A stretch of 64,000 bases of DNA from assembly GCF_018812025.1 (NCBI RefSeq), contig NC_063049.1, forward strand, positions 19,522,651-19,586,650, given 5' to 3'. The DNA is from Megalobrama amblycephala. Taxonomy: Eukaryota > Chordata > Actinopteri > Cypriniformes > Xenocyprididae. Made by a program: the position numbers and the translations under genes. This document shows, piece after piece, positions 1-12,076 of this stretch. Each line of letters starts with the position of its first letter. Position 1 is the first letter of the stretch. The notes under the pieces were generated by a model. The model searched no databases and was not told where the DNA came from. It was given only the letters and a program-made list of their open reading frames with translations.

Positions 1-1022
1 TTGATCCCCGTCTTTTAATTTTGATGTTATATGACTGCGTGCACAATTTATGTTGTTTACAAAAAATATGCACAAGTATTAGATGAAATCAAACATTGTT
101 GCATTGATTTGTTGCAGGCAAAACTAAATTCTACACACTGGTGTTTTTATGTTTGAGATTCAACTTCAACTTCAACTAGTTTATATATATAAAAAAAAAA
201 AACATGATTTATGGTACTGTATTTACTGTATTGTGCTGTCAGGTTCTTGGCAGACATCTTCATACCCATGTGACTTCTAAGAAAGAGATCATTTGCATAT
301 TTAGTGTCATTTATATGAGTCAGTAAAGAGTTGTTTTCTGTGGTGTTGATCGATGCATTCTGTGCAGGAAGTTGACACTCGGGGACATGTACAGAAGTTT
401 GAAAAGACTACGAGAAAAAAAAAAAGAAGAAGAAGAAGAGGACAGCTGGGGAAAGCAGCCGATGGAAAACAAGCACCTCAGTGCCAATGCCTGATGTGAA
501 ATAAATGTTCTGCGTTTTTCCCCAAGGGTGGATCACGTCAAGCTGATGTGATGGGCCAGTCTCTACAAGCACAGGACAGAACAGACAGAGAGACTGTACA
601 CACCATGCAAAGCTCAGAATGACACAGTTTTTATTGCAGCCAGAGATAAGTCATTATTATTTTTTTAGCTGAATCAAAAGCATGACATGCGAGAGGCAGA
701 GACCATGCCGTGTGTATTGAAACCTGTACACTATTTGGCCATGGTTGTTTGACCATGCTAAAGGAATTATGATCTTGAGAGTCGAAGGCTCATTTAATTA
801 TCTGTTTGCAAACACAGATGAACTTTGACCTGCCTACATGCTCAGAGACCACACATGAATGTTTGAGCAGGTATTGGTTTGCAGACACACGAGGAATTCA
901 GACCCTGCGCACGTAGAGAAGCGTACAGTGCTAATAGGCCATGGGTGGTCGTTTACCTGTAGTTTATCAGATGGAAAATGACTGTCTTTCCTTCAAATGG
1001 TGAATTTACAAAGAAAATGAAA
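1..1022. other. Unique non-coding sequence
   Basis: No open frame, terminal inverted repeat or RNA motif that I can support. A short purine tract (A run followed by GAA repeats) lies at about 413-440. Confidence 0.5.
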
Positions 1023-1110
1023 ATTTTTTAGCAAATAAATGCAGTCTTGGTGGGCATATGAGACTTCTTTCAAAAACATACCGACCCCAACTTTTTGCAC
1101 TGTAGTGTAT
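1023..1110. repeat. Fragment of a Tc1-type non-autonomous element
   Basis: The fragment runs from an AAATAAATGCAGTCTTGG-like segment to ACCGACCCCAACTTTTTGCA followed by a GTAGTGTATG end. The same end sequence recurs at about 36365-36700, 51110-51478 and 54012-54948, so this is a truncated copy carrying one terminus only. Confidence 0.6.
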
Positions 1111-1217
1111 GTTTAAAAATATATATTTAAACAACTTTTTAAAACACAAAAGGGTAACGATTTACTTAAAGCCTTTATATATAATGCATTAAAGCTTATT
1201 GATTTTATAAATACTAT

Positions 1218-1318
1218 TTATAAAACCAATAAGGTCCATGAAGCCGTGGTTTAAAACCCCTTTAGCTGTTATAAATTCACTGTAAACCACGGCTTCATGG
1301 AGCTTATTGGTTTTATAA
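1218..1318. repeat. Inverted repeat, 36-bp arms
   Basis: Arms at 1218-1253 and 1283-1318 are reverse complements except for one or two positions around GGTCCATGAAG / CTTCATGGAGC. The loop is 29 bp. It sits directly upstream of the tandem duplication that starts at 1321 and probably belongs to the same transposon. Confidence 0.75.
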
Positions 1319-1320
1319 AT

Positions 1321-1853
1321 AGTCCCTGACCGTGAACAGCAACAGAAGTTACATTAGATGGCAGTGTCACTTAGTCGCAAAGACTTTTATATTGAAACTT
1401 GTTGTGAACACAGAACAAGACGCAAATGACAAATGCTTTGACTAGTGTCAGTGTCAGCAGGGAATGGGAAACCCCATTAAATGTTAAAAGGAAAAGATCG
1501 TAGCGGACATTCAGACAAAAACATTTTTATTATGAAAAATAGGACTGACCTGAAGGAAAATGCTAAATTTGAATGCAGGTAATAAACTCGGTCACTCGAT
1601 ATCTCTCTCACAATACTCTTCTACATAATGCATTAAGCTTCAATGAACAAAATCAATAGAGAACAAACATATGTTTACGTTGCTAAGAGTGGTTGCTAAG
1701 ACAGACGCAGCGATACTTATGTAATGCGGTCAGCTGTATGTTTTCGGGAATTTTACAACAGCTTCGAATGCGGCTCAACCAATCAGAATCAAGGGTCGGA
1801 ACTATCCGTTTTATAAAGTATTTTAATGTTCTTCCTTCCGCCAGAAAAAAAAT
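1321..1853 (+). repeat. Tandem duplication, copy 1
   Basis: The copy starts AGTCCCTGACCGTGAACAGC and ends near TTTTATAAAGTATTTTAATG. Copy 2 follows head to tail at 1854 with the same order of landmarks: AACAAGACGCAA, TTTGACTAG, GGACTGACCTGAAGGAAAAT, CTTCAATGAACAAAATCAA and GACCAATCAGAA. I see no intact protein. It is a dispersed repeat unit, probably part of a DNA transposon, duplicated in place. Confidence 0.75.
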
Positions 1854-2375
1854 AGTCCCTGACATTGAACAGCAACAGAAGTTACATTATTACACCATTA
1901 GATGGCGGCAAAGACTGTCTTTATGAGTGTGTCAGTCAGTAGAGAAGACTTTTATATCGAAAAGACTGAATTGTTGTGAACATGAAACAAGACGCAACTG
2001 ACAAATGCTTTGACTAGCGCTGTCAGTCACGGGAAAACCCCTTAACTGTTAAAAGGACAAGATAATACATCAGACATTTAAACAGATTTTTTATTATGAA
2101 CATAGGACTGACCTGAAGGAAAATACTAAATCTGAATAAACTCGCTCACTCGATCTCTTTCTCACAACACTCTTCTACATAATACATTTAACTTCAATGA
2201 ACAAAATCAACTGAGAACAAACTGAGCTAACAGTGGTTGCTAAGGGTGTTGTGTAGTGATACACAGAATTGTTGGGCGAAGCGGACATAGCCGTTTATTA
2301 TTGTGAATATAACACAGCTATTGACCAATCAGAACCAAGGACAGGAACTAACCATTTTATAAAGTATTGTAATGC
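1854..2375 (+). repeat. Tandem duplication, copy 2
   Basis: This is a direct repeat of 1321-1853 with many substitutions and small indels, including a retained ATTACACCATTAGATGGC segment that copy 1 has shortened. The divergence suggests an old duplication or two separately inserted family members. Confidence 0.75.
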
Positions 2376-2790
2376 CTTGTAATGCACCTTGCATTTTATG
2401 TTCTCATGAATAGTTGTAACCACAGTTATGATACATTATAATACTTATCTATTCATTTAACTCTGTCACGTACAGGCTGTAATGAGTGCACAACACAGGA
2501 GAATCAGAGCAGTAAACAGTCTTTTAATAAATCCAACAGAAACATGTAGGAAATCTCAGGAGCTACAATAATCCACAACCACGTAAATAAAAAACGATAC
2601 TGGAAAAAAAAGGGAAACTACGGAAAATCAGGGTTTAAAGGCCAGCTGAAGTGCTTAAAGCATAATAAAAGCAGAAAAAAAAAAAAATGATTTCATGGTG
2701 ACTTTAACTACATGGGGAGACATAACGATTGACAGGTGATAATCAGGAACCAAGGGAACAAACTAGGGAACACAGGCAGGCATTATAAAT
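2376..2790. other. Repeat-like non-coding stretch
   Basis: The stretch includes CTGTCACGTACAGG near 2463, an AATAAA-like stretch and a short A run. The texture resembles a decayed dispersed element read backwards, but I could not find matching ends, so no family is assigned. Confidence 0.3.
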
Positions 2791-2845
2791 ATGGTCCTTG
2801 ACCGTGAACAGCAACAGAAGTTACATTTATTACGCCATTAGAAGT
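2791..2845 (+). repeat. Third partial copy of the 1321-2375 unit
   Basis: It carries TGACCGTGAACAGCAACAGA followed by TTATTACGCCATTAGA, matching the start of both tandem copies, then stops matching. It marks a truncated third unit about 415 bp downstream. Confidence 0.65.
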
Positions 2846-4256
2846 GTTACCCACAAAAGTTGCACCACATGACATTTAAAATCATATGAGACTAACATGA
2901 GTGCATTTCTGTGTTTTAAACTAGAATTTTCTTTATCGTTGTCACTCTTTTGTCATTGTCCCTTCTTGTTGTCAAACTGATTATTGCTTTGTCTATAATA
3001 AATATTGACGTCATAATTCAGAGGAAATTGACCACATTCCTCTTTTATCAATGCTATCAATCAAAGGGTTTTTTTGTGATCGTGCATTGTAAAAATGTTT
3101 GGTAACACCCTTTGTTTAAACGTCAGACTCTGCATGCAACAGCTGCCCCCTGAAATTCTGTGGTTCTGTGATGCGTGTGATTTTGTGAACATTCAAAATG
3201 AACAGGCAGGATTGAGCTTGTTTTAAGATTTTTCATTATTGTAAAGCACACCCACCCACTATCCAGTTTTGGTCTATTATACGCTCATTCAGCTCTCGAC
3301 AATATTTGCTATTTGTCATTAGTATGTTATTTAACTGATCTCAGTGTCGCAAAGTACATCTTAATGCCAGTAAAGATTCCTCAGCTCTCTGATGATGGCA
3401 CCCATAAAGATTTTTGAAATCTGTAAAACAGTGAAACCACAAACAAAGGCAAAAAAAAAAAAAAAAAAAAAAATGGTTCAGTCAGAGAGAAGGTCCTTTG
3501 ATTTGCAAAAGGCCTCACAAGGATTAGAGCATGACGCACAGCTAGACAGCAAGAAGACAGAAAGCAGGGAATTCTCCACACAGACACTAGAAAGGTCATG
3601 ATGCAAACAGAAAGCAACAGCAAGAAGAACGAACTATGGATCAGTTCACATTTTGTAAAAGAGTTTCCATTTTCTTCCTTCACTCTACAGTAATCTTAAG
3701 TGAAAATGCTTATTATCTTGTAATTTCATCAAATATTTTTATTTACATGGATTCATTCCAATTCATTCAACATTTGCTAGACAAGACATTTCATGGAAAA
3801 CAGGATTTTCCTTGCTCTTTTGAAATAAGAGTGCAATACTTTCTAACATTCACAATGCAAAGCCATTCTTCCAACAAACCCTGTTTTGGAAAACAAAGCT
3901 GAAAAGGGGTCGTTCAGTAATTGTCATGGTTATGACGTCAGAAGCATGAAGACATGCTTCAAATGGCCACCCACATTTATATATCAGGGTCAATGAAAAA
4001 TAACTATGAGAATGAGAAAAAAAAAATCTTTCAAAAATCTAGTTTAAAAAGCATGTGCCACATTGTACTCGTGTTGGTTTCATGCATTAACAAAAATACT
4101 GATACCATTTTTAACAATAAGTAAATCAGTGTATCGATCAAGTAAAAATTTTGTAGATACTTTCCATACACATAAATATACAGGTATTTTTAATAAATGA
4201 TTTTTAAAATAATGACTATCTTAATATGAAAAAAAAAAAAGTCAACTCTAATATTT
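2846..4256. other. Non-coding stretch with poly(A)
   Basis: No recognisable gene. The 88- to 100-codon frames here run through the poly(A) tract at 3451-3473 or through low-complexity AT sequence and show no family motif. Confidence 0.5.
3451..3473. repeat. Poly(A), 23 bp
   Basis: An uninterrupted run of A. No SINE or LINE body is evident immediately upstream. Confidence 0.95.
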
Positions 4257-4323
4257 TTAAAGGTCCCGTTTTTCGTGGTTTTTTGAAGCTTTGATTGTGT
4301 TTATAGTGTGCAATATAACACGT

Positions 4324-4646
4324 TGTAACACGGTTCATAGATGTGGGAAGAAGGAGGCGCGAACCGGCGAACGTTCAACAAAAGTTTAATGTAAAATAAA
4401 CAAAGAACAAAACGAAAGTAATGCCGGCAGACCCTCGCGGACGTCTGCCGGCCACACAAACATAATAAAACGTAAAATAAAGTCCAGGCCTGGTCCTCTC
4501 TCGTCCTTCACTGTAGTCGCTCCTCCTTTTATGCTCCCGGAGCTCCTCCGTGAGGGACTCAAGGCCGGTGCGCCTCCCAGGTGAAGCTCATAAAACATAT
4601 TCAGTGTACACGGCTCTCACGGCTCTCGCCCGCCCTGGTCGCCACA
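4324..4646 (-). mobile_element. Solo LTR (Gypsy-like) inserted in the TTAA element
   Basis: The insert begins TGTAACACGG, ends GGTCGCCACA, and is flanked by the 5-bp direct repeat CACGT at 4319-4323 and 4647-4651. The 326-bp copy at 17216-17541 lacks this block, which confirms an empty site. Read on the minus strand it starts TG and ends CA and contains a TATA-like GCATAAAAGG and an ATTAAA polyadenylation-like signal, in the order expected for promoter and poly(A) site. No internal retroviral sequence remains, so LTR-LTR recombination left a single LTR. Confidence 0.85.
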
Positions 4647-4908
4647 CACGTGTTCATGTTTCGCGTGTAAAAAAACACAGTATTTTTCACATAATTTACT
4701 TATCTGTATACCGCTGTTTCCACTGTCATAAAAACGGGCTGATGACTTCCTTGTTCTATGAAGTCCCTCCTTCAGAAATACGTAACGAGTTCTGATTGTG
4801 CCAGCGGTTCCTGTGTTGTGATTCGACAGCAGTTTAGCGAACCTTGCCCGGAAAGGTCACGCCTCTTACCGTAACGTGGAGATGCACGCGCTCAGTGTTA
4901 TTGTAAAC

Positions 4909-5067
4909 ATGTCTTTAATTTTACCCTATCAATTTGAGCCGGAATCAGACCTGGTGATTGGACTGCGGGATGAAAATAACAGCGTTTCGACGACATGGCG
5001 ACAAACACACTCTACAAACGCAACTCTTGTGTATTCCTGTGGGCGGAGGTTAGTCAAAAAACGTTAG
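4909..5067 (+). pseudogene. Small transposon ORF with PYQFEPES motif
   Basis: A 52-codon frame starting MSLILPYQFEPESD lies inside the TTAA element. The motif is shared with the minus-strand ORF at 33948-34109 (PYMFEPESDPDDEE) in a different TTAA family. An upstream in-frame ATG at 4876 adds 11 residues. The frame stops soon after a CGRR segment. I recall PYxFEPE starts in fish transposon-linked proteins resembling the P2X7 cytoplasmic domain, but that link is memory-based and untested. It may be the first exon of an internally deleted second ORF. Confidence 0.45.
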
Positions 5068-5277
5068 TCAAAAAACTTATGACGTCATTAAAGAAGGAAG
5101 TAGAGGGATGTAGTCCAAACTGGCCGTTCGATGTAGGCGATTTCTGTTAAATAAAATATCTCGCTTGGCATTGAACTTTGAGCTTTAAAATTTTACAGAT
5201 TTTATTTATACTCTAACAACAACATTACACACTAACTAAAGTTTGAAACATGGGATCACGAAGAACGGGACCTTTAA

Positions 5278-5796
5278 AACTGAACATGACAAGCAGTCAT
5301 GAGGGTCTAAAGAGACCCTTTCTGTAATATAATTTCCTCTTTTGTGAACAAAAAATAACAATAAAACAATAAAAAAAATGACTTTTTTCACCAATTTTTT
5401 TTTTGCCTAAGGTGTCCTAAAAGTACAGTAGGAATAAAACAACTTGTATAACTTTGATACTTTGATAGAGGGTGCACAATGTCATGTAAAACTAAAATAT
5501 GATATAAACATATAATTATATTTTCAGAGTGTCTATTTACACCCAATACAAATAGCCCACCTTGGCGGCAGAGGCTATTTACACTAACTCCACCCACCAT
5601 TATCTGATTGAGCCAGACAAAATTACAAAATAACTCCTGCTGATAACAGGAGCAGTGATGTTGAGAGAAAGGTGGTGTCAGATTTTGACGCAACTGACCC
5701 AAGTTCAATTCCGCCTTTTACCAAACTCATTCTTATCCCTTTTTCTATCGCATATCAGATCGGAGTAGTGGTTATTTAATAGTGAGAATAAGGGTT
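5278..5796. other. Non-coding stretch
   Basis: AT-rich sequence with T-runs. The 106-codon minus-strand frame (5388-5708) has no recognisable domain. No repeat ends found. Confidence 0.5.
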
Positions 5797-5800
5797 TTAA

Positions 5801-6558
5801 AGGGTTAGTTTACCCAAAAATGAAAATAATGTCATTTATTACTCACCCTCATGTTATTCTACACCCGTAAGACCTTCGTTAATCTTCAGAACACAAATTA
5901 ATATATTTGATGAAATCCGATGGCTCAGTGAGGCCTGCATTCACAGCAATGCCACTTCCTCTCTCAAGATCCATAAAGGTACTAAAAACATATTTAAATC
6001 AGTTCATGTGAGTTCAGTAGTTCTACCTTAATATTATAAGGAGACAAGTATAATTTTTGTTCGCCAAAAAACAAAACAAAATAATGATTTTTTTAACAAT
6101 ATCTATTTCAAAACACTGCTTCATGAAGCTTTGGAGATTTACTAATCGAATAGGAGATTCAGATCACATATCAAACTGCTGAAATCATGTGACTTTGGTG
6201 CTCTGAACCACTGATTTGATTTGTAAAGCTCCGAAGCTTCATGAAGCAGTGTTTTGAAATAGATAGTTAAAAAAATTGTTATTTTGTTTTTTTGGCGCTC
6301 AAAAAATATTCTCGTCACTTTATAATATTAAGATAGAACCACTGTACTCACATGAACTGATTTAAATATGTTTTTAGTACCTTTATGGATCTTGAGAGAG
6401 TAAATGTCATTGCTGGCTATGCAGGTCTCACAGTCATCGGATTTCAACAAAAATATCTTAATTTGTGTTCTGAAGATGAACGAAGGTCTTTCGGGTGTGG
6501 AACGACATGAGGGCGAGTAATAAATGACATTATTTTCATTTTTGGGTGAACTAGCCCT
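5801..6558. mobile_element. TTAA foldback element, GTTAGTTTACCC family
   Basis: Its ends AGGGTTAGTTTACCC and GGGTGAACTAGCCCT lie between TTAA at 5797-5800 and 6559-6562. The arms pair along almost the whole 758 bp, for example TTCATGAAGC at about 6120 against GCTTCATGAAGC at about 6235. No coding capacity. It belongs to the most abundant family in this window, common in cyprinid genomes. Confidence 0.9.
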
Positions 6559-6624
6559 TTAACGGGTAGGGTTGGGAGTAGGTGAAGGCGAGGTAATGTC
6601 AAGAACAAGTAATGTCCCAGCTTC

Positions 6625-6830
6625 CACTTAGGATTTTAATAAATATAAACATGTACACTGAATATGTTTTATTATCGCACACTGTTTTATAATATACTAA
6701 AATATACTGAGGTGCAAATAGTATCTGCCACTATTTGCACTGTTTAAAAAGCAACTACTATTCAAACTATAGTGCAAAGAAAATACTGCTATTTGCACAG
6801 TGTAAATAGCATCTATTGCTATTTGAACTT
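6625..6830 (+). repeat. Dispersed repeat rich in CTATTTGCAC
   Basis: It has several copies of the block TATTTGCAC or its complement, after an ACACTGAATATG segment. The complement of the same arrangement appears at about 21950-22110 (CTATTTGCAATAATAC, then CATATTCAGTGTA). It is probably a decayed inverted-repeat element. Confidence 0.5.
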
Positions 6831-8391
6831 AGCAGCTGCCTTATGTTTTTGGTGCAGGAAACCACTTATAAGACTAATGGTATATGTAGACTTTAGGTAA
6901 AACATAAAATACAGCAATAATAATAACAACTGTAATCATACACAAAGAGTCAGGAGTGGCAGTGTCTCGGTGGTCACAGACTATATAGCAAATACAGGAA
7001 CCTGATCCAGTTGAAGGTGATTAGAAGAGTTCAGGTTTGGTGGATGAGCTCTAAGATAAGCCACAGTCAGTACTGATTGAGCCTCCATGGCGTGATCAGA
7101 AGAGAACTCACACACACCAGCAGTCTTAATCGTCTTAAGTCCTGACATTTACATCAAGATTATATTGTAATATCTCACTTCAATGCACCCCGAAGACTAG
7201 AGTCGTGCTTTGTTCCATGTATCCCGTTCTGTACAATTATCCCGCTTCTGCTTGAGCATCTACGTAATCCGCATTTCTTCTCGAATTCTAAGATACCTGC
7301 TCATTTCTCCATGAAGTTCTGTTGTCAGAAACTCTTTCCCCCACTTTGTAATCAGTCCACTCCAGATTGACTCCAGGTTTTTTTGCATTGCTCACTCCAC
7401 ACGTCTGTCCAATAAAGAGTCAAAAAGCTCAATAATAGCATGTTATAAAAGTTTCTTTTGATTTTCCTTCTCTCGGTGCCTCAATAACTTACGGACCCAT
7501 TTTTGAGCCATTCTAGGCCATGCTATAGTCACTCCAGCTTTAATTGAGTTAAATTCCTATGAAAGGAAACTCCACACTATAATTTAATACATACATCTGC
7601 GCCGCATGCACCTCTTCCCCAGAGGCTTCGTGCCTCATTCTGTGAGCTTCTTTACAAATACTTGATCTGTGCTAACATCACAGTTTGATCCTTATGATTA
7701 TTTTAATAGGCCGCATCAGCGCGGTAGGGTTTTTGAGGCAGCGAGAAGGATAATTTGCACACAGTTTTTATGAAATATTAAGACTGGGCCAGGAAGTACA
7801 TGCTTTTAACACCATTTGCAACATGTTTGGGGTGACCTTAGGCAACACTGCCAGCGAATTCACTTCCATTTTTAGAAAGGGAAGATGTGAAGTGGTGCTT
7901 TCCCCAGCGACTGCTCCACTTTACTCTAGATTAGGCTCTGTGACAGCTGCCTCACAAGTGCGGAGATGGGGAACGACACTGGAAGCCATTCTTTGAAATA
8001 TTGATCAACAGGGTTAAATATTTCCCCGTCGCTCGTGCTATAAATGGACCTAAGCCAGCGAGCGACGGTCTGCTTCAGGCCCCATGCGTAAAACCTTTAA
8101 CTCACAGTCTATCCACTCCTGTTCCTCAGTTCCCCTGCCTGTCCTTACAGCAAATCTGGACTTTATTTAAGTGCGCCCTCTGTATTGAGCCGTAGTGAAT
8201 ACTGCATGAGCTCTGTTTCACATGGGCTCCTTAAGTCACTTGTTGCATGTCTTAAAGAACATCACGTTCTTCAGGCGCACAGCGGGAGAGCTGCGATCTG
8301 ACAGAGACCCAAACTGTTTTCTCCCTCCAGGTCTAGGAATTTTGTCTCTTACTCAGAACTTTGAATATGTTGCCTGGTGTGTGCCCATATG
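6831..8391. other. Unique non-coding sequence
   Basis: Mixed-composition sequence with no long frames, repeat ends or RNA motifs seen. The 64-codon frame at 8001-8195 has no family signature. Confidence 0.45.
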
Positions 8392-8395
8392 TTAA

Positions 8396-8727
8396 AGGGT
8401 TAGTTCACCCAAAAATGAAAATTCTGATATTGTTGAATAAAGTTATTGTGTTTTTTTCCACACAATGAGTATTCTCGTCACTTCATAACATTAAGGTTGA
8501 ACCACTGTAGTCACATGAACTGTTTTAAATACGTCTTTAGTAGCTTTCTGGCCGTTTGAAAGTGTAAATTAACTTGCTGTCAATGTAGGCCTCACTGAGC
8601 CATCGGATTTTATCAAAAATATCTTAATTTGTGTTTTCCGAAGATGAACGAAGGTCTTACGGGTGTGAAACGACATGAGGGTGAGTAATTAACGACAGAA
8701 TTTTTTATTTTTGCGTGAACTAACCCT
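8396..8727. mobile_element. TTAA foldback element, short copy
   Basis: Ends AGGGTTAGTTCACCC and GCGTGAACTAACCCT are flanked by TTAA at 8392-8395 and 8728-8731. At 332 bp it is an internally deleted copy of the family seen at 5801. It shares the CATCGGATTTTATCAAAAAT and GAAGATGAACGAAGGTCTTA segments with the longer members. Confidence 0.9.
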
Positions 8728-8731
8728 TTAA

Positions 8732-10071
8732 AATGGTAGCCGGTAGGTTTTAATGCCAAATGGTAACAGCACAACAACATATTGCTTAGCGGAGGCAAAA
8801 CCACATTTGTTCAATTAAGTTAAGTGTTTACTTCCTCTTCTGTAAGAACTACAACAAAAGGCTTTATTTTCATTGACCAAATATTTATCACACCCACACA
8901 ACAGGATATAATTGAGCATATAACATGAATGGCATTCATCTGCAAGGAGCCAATCAAAAGTGGTCCATGTTCTTGGAGAAAAGAACATTTTTTGTCCCTT
9001 GACTGGAGAAATCCTTGTTTTACATCCTACCCAGCCCTGTTTTATATAATTCAGCAGATGTGGTTGCCGGTTTACTACTATACGCTCGTTTTTGAGGTCC
9101 TCGTTGATCATCTGCTTCCATTTTTGCAGGTGAATGACCTTAGTGAGATGAGCTACATCATTGGTTTTGACCTAAATGAACTAAATATCCTTGTTACTGC
9201 TCAGGCTTAAAATCCATCCATTTTCTTTCAGAAGAGTATGAAATACAGATGATCCATTTCCTAGATTTTCATCCCCACATATTTGAAGCTTAATGAAAAG
9301 AAAAAGAAGGTAATGCCAGTGCGCAAGGTACGGAGGTTTATCTTTGTTCCTTTCAGGAGCAATTTCACCCTTGATTGCTCTAAAATGTCTAAAATACCTA
9401 AAATACCTAATAATGTGCCAAACGGCTCTAATATCAGAAAACAGGCCTTTATCACAAGCTCGGCCACATATTTTCATGCATCTATCTGGTGTTTTGCAGA
9501 GGTTAGCATGCAGACGGCTGGGATAACGGGGCCTCCCACCATCTCACCACATTCTGACATATTTAAATACAGTCTTTGAAAATGTTTACGCATGGTCATC
9601 CTGGAAATCAAGTGTTCTTGTCTATGCCCCTTGATTTACCTCTAAGCTCCGACCCTCTCACAGTGACCCTGGGCTCTACAGCTTTGATCAAAGTTATCTG
9701 CACTAAATGAGTTAAATTGCTGCATCATCAACCAGCCTTCAAAACTTCTAAAGAGTATAATTAGCAATTCCAACATTAATAACATAAAAAGTAGAAACAA
9801 CCTTACCCTTTAATCTTATGCTCCACAATTGTTTCGCTTTTTTCCTCTTCCTTCTACTCCTGTCCTCTCTCCTCGTCCATTTTTTTTTTTTTTTTTTTGT
9901 GACTGACCCAAACAAGCCACAAGCCTTGTTTTATGGCAAGCCTATATTAGATGAGAGCATTTGAGCCATTTTATTGATAGTCACGAGGGCAAAGGTTGAG
10001 ATATAACAGAGGAGGAGACAAGAAAGAACAAATCCACATTGTAAAAAATGAAGATTTTTGTTGTAAATAAG
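8732..10071. other. Unique non-coding sequence
   Basis: Overlapping frames of 90-98 codons on both strands (8815-9579) show no domain, and coding potential is not supported. A poly(T) run lies at 9880-9898. Confidence 0.45.
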
Positions 10072-10251
10072 ATTACCCTGTTGAAAAAAACAGCATATGC
10101 TGGTTAGGTATGTTTTGAAGCATGGCAGCTGGTTTGAGCTGGTTTAAGCTGGTCAAGTGTTGGTCCTAAGCAACTAGCTCCAGCTCAGGACCAGCGTATA
10201 ACCAGCTCAAACCAGCTGCCATGCTTCAAAACATACCTTCAACAGGGTAAT
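10072..10251. repeat. 180-bp palindromic element
   Basis: It begins ATTACCCTGTTGAA and ends TTCAACAGGGTAAT. The inner arms GTATGTTTTGAAGCATGGCA and TGCCATGCTTCAAAACATAC pair exactly. The centre contains AGCTGGTTT-type repeats (CAGCTGGTTTGAGCTGG). Likely a MITE or snapback repeat. Confidence 0.85.
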
Positions 10252-11842
10252 GGAGTATGTTTTACAAGAATTTACTATTTCAGTACTATTTCAATATGCT
10301 GCTTGTCATTTCTTTGTAATTGTTTGTGAAATTTACCAGTAATTTCTAAGTGAATTTTTTTAAAAGTAATCCTACACCATTTTTTTTTCACCAAAACAAC
10401 CCAAAAAACTGTATTTGTCTTGCATCAAAAATTGAACATAACTGGTATAATATCTAACCTCAATATAGCCCTCAGTTACCTGTTAAAATCACTATTTCAT
10501 CTTAAATGCACACATTGCAGTGGCAAAAGTTAAGCAAACACGGATGCAAAATGCAAAACTCATTTGCAGTGCCGTCTTTGAGAGAAAATGTTTGTCCCTT
10601 CAGTCAAATGGCATATTTACATACAAATGAATGTGCCTCTTTTTGTGGCCACCTGATGCCACATCAAAAAGACAGGTTGGTATTATAGGGATCTAGTGAA
10701 TAGACCATTCATCTCTATGTGGTTTCCCAAAGATATGTTTGACTTAGAAATTATATGACATGATACTTAAATGACTGAAAACATCAAACCTTCCGAAACA
10801 AAAAACAAACCAAAGAATACAACTGAACAAAGCAAAATCAAATTAGACTTACTTCCTTCTTTTTTTGTTCAGTGTGACATTTTTAAGTACTATAATGCAT
10901 CAGATTATTGCCTTCGCATAGCATGCAAATAAATATTAATTCAAGACTTGTGCATGTATGCTTAGATTAACATTTTCTCAGTCTGTTGGATGTGGAGGCA
11001 TTGGTCTCAGTGAGTGTAGATTCGATACACACTAATCAGTTTTACTTCCAGCGCCTTTGTTAAGAAAAATGGCTAGAGCCCGAGGCTAATTCAGCTCGCA
11101 AACAGAAGTTCAGCATGCCGTGCACAGACCTGCCGTTCTGAGTATAAGAATCATTCCTGGCATTTTTCCTCCTGTTTTCTGCATCTGTCTAAAACTGTGC
11201 ACCACTTTCTTTATATCTAAAATCAAATACATTCATTCTTTGGAAGCTGTCAATCTGTGAAAGATCAGCAATAACAAATACAGTACACTGCATCTGTAGT
11301 GAAGGAGAGTGAGGAACGCTCGGTTAGTGAATGTACGTTTGAAGCGCAACATATGTATTCATGCCTCTGTGACACACAAGTAAATCGGCCGCAAACATTA
11401 GCTCGTCCTATCATTACCTACAGGTGGGTTAGCATGGAATTTCTTAACTTTCCCTCCCGACTCAAGCCGCCCATCTGAACCCTGATTCACTGTGGAGCTG
11501 CATGACGATGTGTGTCACATCAAACCCTTTCTTAAGCTTCGTAAGCTTGGGCTACAAAAAAAAAGGAGCGAGAGAGAAGAAAAATAAAAGAAGATGGAGA
11601 GAGAAAAGGAGGAAGAGAGAGGAGAGGGCAAATTGGAACATGTCTTAGGGGGAGTGCCAGTGCCTCTCTGTACTTTAATGTTATAACCTGCCTGATCTTA
11701 AATGTTTGTCTTTACATCAAAAAGTAATAGAGACTATAAGTGCCACAAATGCCATCTTAGGCTTTAGAAACAAAACCAGCATTAGTACATGATTATTAAT
11801 GACCTATATATTTGAAGAAACCCAATGATCTTTTACACTTAA
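10252..11842. other. Non-coding stretch with GA-rich tract
   Basis: No gene found. A purine-rich tract (GGAGCGAGAGAGAAG and similar) occupies about 11560-11630. Confidence 0.45.
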
Positions 11843-12076
11843 TGGGATAGTTCAACCAAAAATGAACATTTTGTCTTCATTTACTCACCCTTATGTCATT
11901 GTGCAAGATATTTTGAGAAATGTGTTTTTGTCCATTCAATGAAAGTCCAGTGTTGTTTTGGACAAAAAAAACATTCCTTAGAAATATCTTCTTTTATGTT
12001 CCAGAGAAGATAGAAAGTCATGCAGGTTTGGAACGATATGAGGGTGAGTAAATGATGACAGAATTTAAAATTTTGC
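11843..12076. mobile_element. Decayed TTAA foldback element
   Basis: The left end TGGGATAGTTCAACC follows TTAA (11839-11842). The right side keeps GGAACGATATGAGGGTGAGT and AATGATGACAGAATT but has lost its terminal bases near 12076. Same family as 24523 and 49016. Confidence 0.7.

Larger units (their letters stand above)
4261..5273 (+). mobile_element. TTAA transposon, family with AGGTCCCG ends
   Basis: The inverted ends AGGTCCCGTTTTTCGTG and CACGAAGAACGGGACCT are flanked by TTAA at 4257-4260 and 5274-5277. The 1013-bp length includes a 323-bp solo LTR inserted at 4324-4646, so the original element was about 685 bp. It carries a short ORF with a PYQFEPES motif. A 326-bp derivative of the same family, inverted, lies at 17216-17541. 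Known: TTAAAGG-type ends with TTAA duplications occur in Kolobok/T2 elements of fish and frogs, and TTAA is also used by piggyBac. The superfamily here is inferred. Confidence 0.85.

Noticed and set aside
9181..9579. Overlapping 98-codon frames as exons
   Set aside because: Frames on both strands with low-complexity Lys/Ile content; no motif.
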